Origin: Amycolatopsis solani
GTDB taxonomy: Bacteria; Actinomycetota; Actinomycetes; Mycobacteriales; Pseudonocardiaceae
NCBI RefSeq assembly: GCF_033441515.1
Contig: NZ_JAWQJT010000002.1
Span: 1,922,001 to 1,986,000 of the forward strand
DNA: 64,000 bases
Direction of reading: 5' to 3'
Under the pieces are notes generated by a model that was not told where the DNA came from, made no database searches, and saw only the letters and a program-made list of their open reading frames with translations. Each line of letters starts with the position of its first letter. Position 1 is the stretch's first letter. The translations under genes and the position numbers were made by a program. Positions 40,072 through 47,770 of the stretch are shown here, piece by piece.

Positions 40072-41692
40072 AACGTGCTTTCGCGGCCGACCGGGCGACC
40101 TTCCCGCTGGAGGTGCGCGGAAGTCCACCGGAAGGGACCAGATGCACCCTGCGGAGGGTGAGGGCGTGTTCGGCGGACACCGCCCGCAGCACCGCCCGGG
40201 TCACTTCCTTGACGTCCGCCTCGGCGCCGCGCGCCCACTCGGCGACCACCACCGCGCCCTCGCCGTCCTCGTCGGTCACGCCGAAGGCGGCGACGCGGTC
40301 GCGGCGGACGGCCGGGTGGGCCTCCCCGGCCGCGGCCTCGATGTCCTGCGGGTGGAAGTTGCGGCCGTCGACGACGATGAGGTCCTTGAGCCGCCCGGTG
40401 ACGTAGAGGTCGCCGCGGTGCACGACGCCGAGGTCGCCGGTGCGCAGCCAGCCGTCCAGCCCCTCGAGGGTGCCGCCGAACGCGGCCGCGTCGCCGCGGC
40501 CCCAGTACCCGGTCGCGACGTTCGGGCCGTGGATCCAGATCTCGCCGACGGCGCCCTCGGGCTGCTCGTGTCCGTCGTGGACGATCCGCACCCGCTGCCC
40601 GACCGGCTGCCCGACGGACACGAGCTCCTGCCCGTCGACAGTTTCGACGGCTTGCCCCTGCGCGAGGGTCTCGCGGTCGAAAACGGCGCCGCGCGGCCCT
40701 TCCGGCCCGGCGCTCGCGACGTACACGGTGGCTTCGGCGAGCCCGTAGGACGGCCGGTAGGCCTCGCGCCGGAAGCCGTGCGGGCCGAAGACCTCGAGGA
40801 AGCGCTCTCCCGTGCGCGGGCGGACGGGTTCGGCGCCGTTGAGCGCGACCCGCACGTCCGAGAGGTCGAGGCCGTCTTCGGCGCCGGCTTCGGCCGCGAG
40901 GTCGTAGGCGAAGTTGGGGGCGGCGGTGAACACGGCGGGGTAGTCCGCCAGCTGGCGCAGCCACCGGGCCGGCCGGTGAACGAACTCCGCCGGCGCCATG
41001 AACACGGCCCGGCCGCCGGCGAAGACCGGCAGGCACAGCAGCTGGATCAGGCCCATGTCGTGGAAGAAGGGGATCCAGCCGGCGCAGGTCGTGCCTTCGT
41101 CGACGGCGTAGGCCCGGCTCCCCTGCCAGCAGGCGGCGACGATCGCCCGGTGCGGGATCACCGCGCCCGCCGGCTCCCGCGTCGACCCCGACGTGTACTG
41201 CAGGTACGCGGGTGTCTCCGGCGCCGCGAACACCGGATCGGCACCCGGCCCGCTCAGCTCGTCCACCACAACGACGTCGTCGTGCGCCGGCAGCCGTCCC
41301 GCCACCGCCGACGACGTCAGCCACACGCGCGCGCCGGAGTCGGCCAGCACCCCGGTGAGCCGCTCGGCCTGCGCGGCGTTCGACGGCACCATCAGCGGGA
41401 CCGCGACGAGACCGGCGGCCAGCGCGCCGAAGAACGCGAGCGGGTAGGCGAGCTCTTGGCCCGCGAGGATCGCGACCCGGTCCCCCGGCTCGGCGGCCTG
41501 CCGCAGCTCACCGGCGACCACCCGGACCCGGGCGGCGAACTCGGCCCAGGTCAGCGTGTGCTCGGCGCCGTGGGTGTGGTCCTGGTGGGTGTACAGCGGC
41601 CGCGGGTCGTCCGCGCGGGCGAAGAGCCGCTCCACGATCGAGACGCGCAGCACGTCCTCGGGCACGGTCACCGGCGCGGTCGGACGGGGCAC
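40052..41692 (-). CDS. Fatty acyl-AMP ligase (FAAL, FadD32-like)
   Basis: 546 residues. YTSGSTREPAGAVIPH (P-loop), WIPFFHDMGLIQ, FMAPAEFVHRPARWL, YGLAEATVYVA and the late TGRLKDLIVVDGRN are the FAAL signatures; these enzymes activate fatty acids as adenylates and load them directly onto ACPs. The GTG is chosen because TAGGTT (41705-41700) ends 7 nt before it, giving a leaderless transcript and the usual N-terminus. It overlaps the dedicated ACP gene. No polyketide or peptide synthetase is nearby, so the acyl acceptor is unknown. Confidence 0.94.
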   Translation of the reverse strand: MPRPTAPVTVPEDVLRVSIVERLFARADDPRPLYTHQDHTHGAEHTLTWAEFAARVRVVAGELRQAAEPGDRVAILAGQELAYPLAFFGALAAGLVAVPLMVPSNAAQAERLTGVLADSGARVWLTSSAVAGRLPAHDDVVVVDELSGPGADPVFAAPETPAYLQYTSGSTREPAGAVIPHRAIVAACWQGSRAYAVDEGTTCAGWIPFFHDMGLIQLLCLPVFAGGRAVFMAPAEFVHRPARWLRQLADYPAVFTAAPNFAYDLAAEAGAEDGLDLSDVRVALNGAEPVRPRTGERFLEVFGPHGFRREAYRPSYGLAEATVYVASAGPEGPRGAVFDRETLAQGQAVETVDGQELVSVGQPVGQRVRIVHDGHEQPEGAVGEIWIHGPNVATGYWGRGDAAAFGGTLEGLDGWLRTGDLGVVHRGDLYVTGRLKDLIVVDGRNFHPQDIEAAAGEAHPAVRRDRVAAFGVTDEDGEGAVVVAEWARGAEADVKEVTRAVLRAVSAEHALTLRRVHLVPSGGLPRTSSGKVARSAAKARYGGDRG

Positions 41693-41699
41693 GCCGCGA

Positions 41700-41705
41700 A
41701 ACCTA
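41700..41705 (-). promoter_or_regulatory. Leaderless -10 box of the acyl-AMP ligase operon
   Basis: TAGGTT followed by 7 nt and the GTG, within the 68-bp gap after the MFS gene. It implies that the ligase-ACP-ESX genes have their own promoter in addition to possible read-through from the MarR-MFS transcript. Confidence 0.45.
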
Positions 41706-41760
41706 CCGGGCGGCCCGGAAGGCGGCGAGCCCGGCCACCACGGTCGAGCAGCGGTCCGGG

Positions 41761-43152
41761 TCAAGCGTGGCCGTCTTCGTCCTCGGGCCGGGTGGTGCTC
41801 TTCGTCAGGGCACGGTCGAACAGGGTCAGCAGCAGGAACACGACGCCGATGCCGACGAGCAGCACCGCGAACCCGTGCAGGCCCGCGGTTTCGGCGGCGG
41901 GGCCGAAGAACGCGCCCTGCAGCGCGGAAGAGACGATCGCGCCGAGGTAGCCGAAGGTGCGCAGCAGCCCGGCGGACGCCGCGATGTCGTCGGGATTCGC
42001 CTGGCGGTACACGGAGTTCTGCAGCGCGAGGCTGTTCAGCCCCTGCGGCACCCCGGCCACGAGCGCGATCACGACGAGCAGCCAGACCGCGGCCGAGGCG
42101 TCCAGGGTCAGCAACAGCGCGCAGCCCGCCAGCTGGCCGAGCGCGGCGACGATCAGCTTGCCGCGCACGGCTTCCCGGCGGCCGCTGACGAGCGACACGA
42201 CGATCGCCGTCGCGAACAGCGGCAGGGTCGCGAGCCCGGCTTGGGCCGCCGACAGGCCGCGGGCGTGTTCGAGCCATTGCGTGTAGCCGTAGAGGAAGCT
42301 GTACGCGATGACGTAGGCGAGCAGCGCGCGGCCGTACGTGCGCAGCAGCGGACCGTTGCGGCCGAGCAGCCGCAGGTCGATGAACGGGTGCGCGCAGGTC
42401 AGCTCGCGCGCGGCGAAGCCCGCGGCGCCCACGGCGGCGAGCACCGGCAGGTACCACTCCCCCGCCGCCGGGTGCATCAGGAACAGCAGCAGCGCGACGA
42501 GGGTGCCCGCGAATAGCGCCATCCCGGGGAAGTCGAGGTCGAACGCCCCCTTCGACGCGCGCTTCGGCGCCTTCGGGAAGCGGCGGGCACCGAGGACGAA
42601 GGCGGCCAGCGCGATCGGGACGTTGACGGCGAAGGTCGCCCGCCAGCCGCCGACGCCGATGAGCAGGCCGCCCAGCGCCGGGCCGATCACCGAGATCGTC
42701 TGGGTCGCGATCGCCAGCACGGTGAGCACGAACGCCGGGCTGTCGCGGCCGGTGCGGTCGCTCTCGTCCCGGATCAGCCGCATCGCCGCCGGGTAGCCCG
42801 CGCAGGTGCCGAAGCCGAGGACGACCCGGGCGGCGATCAGCACGCCGAGGTTCGGCGCCAGGGTGCCGAGCACGCCCGCCACCCCGACCAGCGCCGTCGC
42901 CGGGAGGAACAGCCGCCGCGGGCCGTAGCGGTCGATCAGCCGCCCGACGACCGGCTGGCCGACCGCGGTGGCCAGGTACAGCGCGGAGATCAGCCACGCC
43001 GTGGCCGACGCCGGCTGGCCGAACGCCACGCCGATGGGCACCAGCGCGACCGCGATGATCGTGGAGTTGACCGGGTTGAGCACCGCGCCCGAGATGAGCG
43101 GGGCCAGCAGCTTCCGGTCGAACCCGGCCCGCGCCCGTTCGCGCGTCGTCAC
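41761..43152 (-). CDS. MFS drug/proton antiporter (MarR-linked)
   Basis: 463 residues, about 14 membrane helices. It has the motif A-like sequence GRLIDRYGPRRLF between helices 2 and 3 and FVLGARRFPKAPKRASKG in the central loop. The GTG start overlaps the MarR stop by 4 bp (GTGA), so regulator and exporter are one operon. That is the classic design of an inducible efflux system for toxic small molecules. It lies 68 bp upstream of the acyl-AMP ligase and could export its lipid product (inference). Confidence 0.9.
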   Translation of the reverse strand: MTTRERARAGFDRKLLAPLISGAVLNPVNSTIIAVALVPIGVAFGQPASATAWLISALYLATAVGQPVVGRLIDRYGPRRLFLPATALVGVAGVLGTLAPNLGVLIAARVVLGFGTCAGYPAAMRLIRDESDRTGRDSPAFVLTVLAIATQTISVIGPALGGLLIGVGGWRATFAVNVPIALAAFVLGARRFPKAPKRASKGAFDLDFPGMALFAGTLVALLLFLMHPAAGEWYLPVLAAVGAAGFAARELTCAHPFIDLRLLGRNGPLLRTYGRALLAYVIAYSFLYGYTQWLEHARGLSAAQAGLATLPLFATAIVVSLVSGRREAVRGKLIVAALGQLAGCALLLTLDASAAVWLLVVIALVAGVPQGLNSLALQNSVYRQANPDDIAASAGLLRTFGYLGAIVSSALQGAFFGPAAETAGLHGFAVLLVGIGVVFLLLTLFDRALTKSTTRPEDEDGHA

Positions 43153-43592
43153 GGTTCGACGACGCGGCCGAGGAGCGCGAGCGCCTCGGTGACCACGGCC
43201 AGTTCGTCCTCGGTGAGCCGCTGCGCGAGCTCCCGCGCCAGCCATTCCTGCCGCGAGGCGCGGGCTCCCCTGCCGTACGCGCGGCCTTCGGGCGTGAAGA
43301 AGATCAGCTGGCGGCGGCCGTCCTCGGGGTCGTCCTCGCGGCGGACCAGGCCGAGCTTCTCCAGCGCGGCCACGGTCGCGGCCATCGACTGCGGCCGCAC
43401 CCGCTCCGCGCCGGCCAGCACGCTCGCCGTCGCCGGCTCCATCTTCGCCAGCCGCGCGAGCGCCGACGCCTGCGCGGAGGTCAGGTCCCCGACCGCCGTC
43501 GCGTCCATCATCTTCCGCCGCAGCCGCCCGACGAGCACGCGCAGGTCCTGCGCGGCCGTCACCGCGGCAGCGGGAATCGTTTTCGCCGCCAT
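43149..43592 (-). CDS. MarR-family repressor
   Basis: 147 residues with a MarR winged helix (SVLAGAERVRPQSMAATVAALEKLGLV and the wing EDDPEDGRRQLIFFT) flanked by dimerisation helices. The ATG is 6 nt behind TACCCT (leaderless). A perfect 10-bp inverted repeat covers its -35 and -10 boxes, so it almost certainly represses its own operon, including the MFS exporter. Confidence 0.93.
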   Translation of the reverse strand: MAAKTIPAAAVTAAQDLRVLVGRLRRKMMDATAVGDLTSAQASALARLAKMEPATASVLAGAERVRPQSMAATVAALEKLGLVRREDDPEDGRRQLIFFTPEGRAYGRGARASRQEWLARELAQRLTEDELAVVTEALALLGRVVEP

Positions 43593-43593
43593 A

Positions 43594-43627
43594 TCGACAG
43601 GGTAAACTGATCAGGCAACCCTGTCGA
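43594..43627 (-). promoter_or_regulatory. MarR operator-promoter: palindrome over the -35 and -10 boxes
   Basis: Arms TCGACAGGGT and ACCCTGTCGA (perfect, 14-bp spacer) coincide with a promoter read on the minus strand: TCGACA, 17 bp, TACCCT, then GTCGAT and the MarR ATG. Confidence 0.75.
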
Positions 43628-43672
43628 GTTTGCCCGAGGACGACGTCCGCGATTTCCGGTACCTTCCGGGCC

Positions 43673-44152
43673 ATGGCCGCACCGGAAGCACTGGTCTCCG
43701 CTCTCTCGGACCCCGAACGGCTGCTGCTGTTCGCCCGCATCTGCGCCGCGCCCGACGGACTGCCGTCGGGCGAGGTCCCGGCCAAGCTCGTCCGACGACT
43801 GGCCGACGCCGGCCTGGTCGTGGTGGACGGCGACCGCTACCGGCCGGTGCCCGGCGTCTTCCGCGAAGCGCTCGTGAAGGGGCCCGCCGACCCGCTCGAC
43901 GGGCTGTTCCGCCACGGCAGGCTCGTCACGATCCCGCACTCGGGGCGCCGGCGGCAGCTGCTGCTCGCCGCCCTCGCCGAGCGGTTCGAGCCCGGCCGCC
44001 TCTACACCGAACAGGACGTCCGCGAGAAGCTCGTGATGGTCCACGACGACCACGCGACCCTGCGCCGCTACCTGATCGACGAAGGCCTGCTGCAGCGCAG
44101 CAACGACGGCGGCGCCTACGGCCGCCCGTCGGAGGCGCGCGCCGCCGGCTGA
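43673..44152 (+). CDS. DUF2087 domain protein with ArsR-like N-terminus
   Basis: 159 residues. The N-terminus (EALVSALSDPERLLLFARI) is like an ArsR dimerisation/HTH start. The C-terminal DUF2087 domain is clear: GRLVTIPHSGRRRQLLLAALAERFEPGRLYTEQDVREKL followed by HDDHATLRRYLIDEGLLQR. Probably a DNA-binding protein. TACCTT ends 7 nt before the ATG (leaderless). It is divergent from the MarR gene and overlaps the convergent sigma-factor gene by 37 bp. Confidence 0.85.
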   Translation: MAAPEALVSALSDPERLLLFARICAAPDGLPSGEVPAKLVRRLADAGLVVVDGDRYRPVPGVFREALVKGPADPLDGLFRHGRLVTIPHSGRRRQLLLAALAERFEPGRLYTEQDVREKLVMVHDDHATLRRYLIDEGLLQRSNDGGAYGRPSEARAAG

Positions 44153-45069
44153 GTCGCCGGGAGGTCGAACGCCGCCAGCACGGCGGGATCGGCGAAGACG
44201 ACGTTGTGGGCCACGCCCGCTTTCGTCACGGTGAACACCTGCAGGGTGTGCAGCCGGTGGACCCCGGCGTCGTCCCGGCAGTACGCGGCCAGCGCGGGCT
44301 GGCCGTTGGCCGCCGTGCGCGTCATCCGCCAGTCCGGGCCGCGCATCGCGAAGAGCCGCTCGAGGAACCGGCCGTAGTCGTCGCGGCCGCGGAACCACAG
44401 CGGCACCGGCGGCATCTCCATCACGACGTCGTCGGCCAGCAGCCCGACCAGGCCGGCGACGTCGGCGCGTTCGAACGCCCGCACGTACCGGTCGAGGACC
44501 GCCTCGATCGCCGCGTCGCCCGGTTCGGCGACCTCTTCCACGGACAGTCCGCCGAGGCCGGCGCGAGCCCGCTGCAGCGCGCTGTTGACCGCCGCGGGCG
44601 TGGTGCCGAGGAAGCCCGCGACCTCCGCGGCGCTGAACTCCAGGACGTCCCGCAGGATCAGTACCGCGCGCTGCTTGGGCGGGAGCGTCTGCATCGCCGC
44701 CAGGAACGCCAGCCGGAGCGTGCCGCGGCCGGGGTCGTCGGAGCGCGCGTCCGGGAACGGCTGGAGCCAAGGGATGTCGAACGACGGCGTGAGCGGCGCG
44801 CCCGGGTCGTCGCTCGGGCGGCCGAGGCCGGAGGGCAGCGGGCGCCGCGCCCGGCCTTCCAGCGCGGTGAGGCACGCGTTGGTCGCGATGCGGTGGAGCC
44901 AGGTGCGCACCGAAGCCCGCGCCGGGTCGTAGCCCGCCCACGCTTTCCACGCGCGGACCAGGGTTTCCTGCACCAGGTCTTCGGCCTCGTGCACCGAGCC
45001 GAGCATGCGGTAGCAGTGCGCCAGCAGCTCACGGCGGTGCGGCTCGGCGGCCGCGGCGAAGTCCGGCAT
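44116..45069 (-). CDS. ECF RNA polymerase sigma factor with SnoaL-like C-terminal domain
   Basis: 317 residues. Sigma region 2 (ELLAHCYRMLGSVHEAEDLVQETLVRAWKAW) and region 4 (QTLPPKQRAVLILRDVLEFSAAEVAGFLGTTPAAVNSALQRAR) are followed by a SnoaL/NTF2-like domain at about 190-305 (AIEAVLDRYVRAFERADVAGLVGLLADDVVMEMPP). This is the SigG/SigJ-type layout in which the C-terminal domain replaces a separate anti-sigma factor. Signals are often oxidative; the regulon is not visible here. Confidence 0.93.
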   Translation of the reverse strand: MPDFAAAAEPHRRELLAHCYRMLGSVHEAEDLVQETLVRAWKAWAGYDPARASVRTWLHRIATNACLTALEGRARRPLPSGLGRPSDDPGAPLTPSFDIPWLQPFPDARSDDPGRGTLRLAFLAAMQTLPPKQRAVLILRDVLEFSAAEVAGFLGTTPAAVNSALQRARAGLGGLSVEEVAEPGDAAIEAVLDRYVRAFERADVAGLVGLLADDVVMEMPPVPLWFRGRDDYGRFLERLFAMRGPDWRMTRTAANGQPALAAYCRDDAGVHRLHTLQVFTVTKAGVAHNVVFADPAVLAAFDLPATQPAARASDGRP

Positions 45070-45116
45070 CGGCGTCCCTCCCGCCGGGGAATGTACCGGC
45101 GGCGGGCGCGGGTCGC

Positions 45117-45632
45117 CTACAGGTCGTCGAAGTCCTCGGGCTGCAGGCCGTCGAGTTCGGCGCGGAACCGCGCGACCTCGGCCTCGGTGTCCAGCACGTC
45201 GGCGGCCGGCCCTTCGGCCTCCTGCTCGACCTCGAGCTGCACCGACGCGACGTCGAGAACCTCTTCGGCGACGCGGATCGGCGCGCCCTGGCGCAGGCCG
45301 AGCGCGACCGCGTCGCTCGGGCGGGCCGACACGCGGGTACCGGAGGCGAGCACGAGGTCGGCGTAGAAGATCCCGTCGCGCACCTCGGTCAGCTCGACCG
45401 CCGCGACGCCCTGGCCGAACGCCGCGAGCACGTCGCCGAGCAGTTCGATCGTGCCGGGGCGCGGCTGCTCGATCTGTTCCCGCGCCCGCACCAGTGCTTC
45501 GGCCTCGCCGTAGCCGATCATGATGGCGAGCCAGCGGCGGGCGCCGTCGGGTTCGCGGAGCAACATGAGGGGCGCCTCCCCCGGCACCGGAACGGCCATC
45601 CCCACGACCTCGATCGGGATCACGCTGACCAC
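45117..45632 (-). CDS. Bifunctional nuclease (BFN / DUF151) family protein
   Basis: 171 residues from GTG with GGAGG upstream. MLLREPDGARRWLAIMIGYGEAEAL, LLGDVLAAFG, VRDGIFYADLVLASGTRVSARPSDAVALGLR match DUF151 proteins, reported in plants as nucleases and widespread in bacteria next to MerR genes. An acidic tail (VLDTEAEVARFRAELDGLQPEDFDDL) follows. Role in this organism unknown. Confidence 0.88.
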   Translation of the reverse strand: MVSVIPIEVVGMAVPVPGEAPLMLLREPDGARRWLAIMIGYGEAEALVRAREQIEQPRPGTIELLGDVLAAFGQGVAAVELTEVRDGIFYADLVLASGTRVSARPSDAVALGLRQGAPIRVAEEVLDVASVQLEVEQEAEGPAADVLDTEAEVARFRAELDGLQPEDFDDL

Positions 45633-45792
45633 CGCACCCTCCGTGTCACTACTCTTCAGCGCGCGAGGTACCCAGAATGTCGGAGTCGCAACCCGGTTCG
45701 GGACGGGACTTTTTTCACCGGCGGCTCTCCTGGGCTGCGGACAACGCGCGAATGCCTTGCCCGGGCGGCGGGAACGCTGTCACCGTCGTGGG

Positions 45793-46266
45793 GTGGAACC
45801 GACGATTTCGCGCAGCGTCACCGTCCCGGCCGGCGCCGGCACGGTGTGGTCGTGGGTCACCGACCTGCCGCGGATGGGCGAGCTGAGCCCGGAAAACGTC
45901 GGCGGCCGCTGGCTCGGCGCCGGCCCGGCGCTGGGCGCGCGGTTCCGCGGCCGCAACGAAAACGGCGCCCTGCAGTGGTGGACGCGGGTCCGGGTGGTCG
46001 CGTTCGAGCCGGAGCGCCGGTTCGCCTTCGACGTCCGGACGCCGTTCGGCTCGCGGGTTTCGCGCTGGGAGTACGTGCTGGCGCCGGCGCCGGGCGGCTG
46101 CGTGGTCACCGAGAACTGGTACCGGATCGGCAGCTGGATCGTGCGGAAGTTCATGGGCCCGCGGGTCACCGGCCGCGCCGACCGGCCCGGGTACAACGTC
46201 GAGTCGATCGAGTACACCCTCGCGGCGCTCAAGGCCCGGGCCGAGGAGCAGGCCGCGGCGGCGTGA
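45793..46266 (+). CDS. SRPBCC (START-like) family protein
   Basis: 157 residues from GTG. VEPTISRSVTVPAGAGTVWSWVTDLPRMGELSPENVG is the typical first strand and helix of polyketide cyclase/START-like proteins, and the long C-terminal helix ends in ALKARAEEQAAAA. The fold makes a hydrophobic cavity for lipids or aromatics; the ligand is unknown. It is divergent from the nuclease-like gene and lies 81 bp before the MFS exporter. Confidence 0.85.
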   Translation: MEPTISRSVTVPAGAGTVWSWVTDLPRMGELSPENVGGRWLGAGPALGARFRGRNENGALQWWTRVRVVAFEPERRFAFDVRTPFGSRVSRWEYVLAPAPGGCVVTENWYRIGSWIVRKFMGPRVTGRADRPGYNVESIEYTLAALKARAEEQAAAA

Positions 46267-46317
46267 GCTAGGTCGCTCCGAACAGGTCAGTCTCTTGTTT
46301 AAACTCACGTCTTCCGG

Positions 46318-46340
46318 CTAGGTTGCGTTTTCGAACCTAG
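46318..46340 (+). promoter_or_regulatory. Inverted repeat touching the MFS ribosome-binding site
   Basis: CTAGGTT-N9-AACCTAG; the right arm runs into AGGAGGG (46339-46345), which is 3 nt from the ATG. It can be an operator, or a hairpin that hides the ribosome site. Confidence 0.4.
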
Positions 46341-46347
46341 GAGGGAC

Positions 46348-47748
46348 ATGACCGACACCGCGCCGAAGCCCGGCCTCGTGCTGCTGGTCGTCTCGACGGC
46401 GGCGTTCCTGGCTTCCCTCGACACGTTCATCGTCACCGTCGCCTTCCCCGGCATCCGGGCGGCGTTCCCCGGCGACGGCCTGGCGGCGCTGTCGTGGGTG
46501 CTCAACGGCTACACGGTGCTGTTCGCCGCCTGCCTCGCTCCGGCCGGGCGGCTGGCCGACCGCTACGGCCGGAAACGGCTGTTCCTGGCCGGTGTCGCGG
46601 TGTTCACGCTGGCCTCGGCCGCGTGCGCGGCGGCGCCGTCGATCCCGGTCCTCGTCCTCTTCCGCGCGGTGCAGGCCGTCGGCGCGGCGCTCGTCATGCC
46701 GACGTCGCTGGCGCTGCTGCTGACGGCGTTCCCGCCGCACCGGCGGCCGCTGGCGGTGGGCGTCTGGGCCTCGGTGGGCGCGGCGGCCGCGGCGCTCGGC
46801 CCGCCGGTCGGCGGCCTGCTCGTCGAGGCGTCCTGGCGCTGGGTGTTCCTGGTCAACCTGCCGATCTGCGCGGCGACGCTGCTCGCCGGCCCGCGAGTGC
46901 TGCGCGAGTCGCGCGACACCTCGACCGGCGTCCCGGACCTGCTCGGCGCGGCCGGCCTGCTGGTGGGCGTGGGTGCCCTCGCCTACGCGCTGGTTTCCGC
47001 CCCGGAGGACGGCTGGGGCTCGGCGGGTGTCCTGACGGCGTTCGCGGTGGCAGCCGTCGCGCTCGCCTGGGTCCCGCTGCGCTCCGCGCGCCACGCGGTC
47101 CCGGTGCTGGACCTGCCCGCGCTGCGCGTCCCGACCCTGTGGCTGGCGTGCGCGACAACGGGCGCGTTCGCGGCCGGGTTCGCCGCGATGCTGTTCGGCA
47201 ACGTCCTTTTCCTGACGTCGATCTGGCACGACTCGATCCTGGTCGCCGGCCTGTCACTGGCCCCGGGCCCGCTGATGGTGATCCCGGTGTCGGTCCTCGG
47301 CGGCCGGTTCGTCCACCGCTTCGGCCCCGGCCCGGCGGTCGCCCTCGGCGGCGTCTCGTTCGGCGCGGGCGTGCTGATCTGGCTGCTGCGCATGGACGCG
47401 ACCCCGGACTACGCGGCTTCGATGCTGCCGGGCCAGCTGCTGACGGGCATCGGGGTGGGCCTGATCCTGCCGAGCCTGTCGGGCGTGGTGGGCACGGTCC
47501 TGCCCCCGGAGCGCTGGGGCGCGGGATCGTCGATGGTGACGACGATGCGGCAGGTCGGCACGGTGCTCGGGACGGCGGTGCTGGTGGCGGTGTTCGCGGG
47601 CACCCCGGACCTGGCGGACTTCCGCCGCGGCTGGCTGGTGGTACTGGCCACGGCGGTGGCGACGTGCGCGGGCGGCCTCCTCATAGCGGCGCGGCGGCGC
47701 ACGGACCACTACGTCGCGCAAATGGTCGTGAGTGTTGAGTCGGGTTAG
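46348..47748 (+). CDS. MFS transporter, DHA2 (EmrB/QacA) type
   Basis: 466 residues, about 14 membrane helices, with motif A GRLADRYGRKRLF after helix 2 and the start FLASLDTFIVTVAFPGI typical of the DHA2 drug:H+ antiporters (motif D1). Optimal ribosome site AGGAGGG. No regulator gene is adjacent on the same strand; the MocR regulator is convergent. The last codons and TAG form one arm of a 22-bp hairpin. Confidence 0.92.
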   Translation: MTDTAPKPGLVLLVVSTAAFLASLDTFIVTVAFPGIRAAFPGDGLAALSWVLNGYTVLFAACLAPAGRLADRYGRKRLFLAGVAVFTLASAACAAAPSIPVLVLFRAVQAVGAALVMPTSLALLLTAFPPHRRPLAVGVWASVGAAAAALGPPVGGLLVEASWRWVFLVNLPICAATLLAGPRVLRESRDTSTGVPDLLGAAGLLVGVGALAYALVSAPEDGWGSAGVLTAFAVAAVALAWVPLRSARHAVPVLDLPALRVPTLWLACATTGAFAAGFAAMLFGNVLFLTSIWHDSILVAGLSLAPGPLMVIPVSVLGGRFVHRFGPGPAVALGGVSFGAGVLIWLLRMDATPDYAASMLPGQLLTGIGVGLILPSLSGVVGTVLPPERWGAGSSMVTTMRQVGTVLGTAVLVAVFAGTPDLADFRRGWLVVLATAVATCAGGLLIAARRRTDHYVAQMVVSVESG

Positions 47749-47770
47749 AACCCGACTCAACACTCACGAC
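47725..47770. terminator. 22-bp perfect hairpin that contains the stop codons of both convergent genes
   Basis: Left arm 47725-47746 and right arm 47749-47770 are perfect complements with a 2-base gap; arm cores are GTGAGTGTTGAGTCGGG and its complement. The left arm is the coding end of the exporter, whose TAG spans the apex (47746-47748); the right arm contains the MocR stop. A bidirectional terminator is the simplest reading. Confidence 0.8.

Noticed and set aside
40072..40128. Longer N-terminus for the ACP
   Set aside because: The added residues (RAPPAGRSPGRPRKH) lie inside the acyl-AMP ligase coding end and do not resemble ACP helix I; the inner ATG matches family length.
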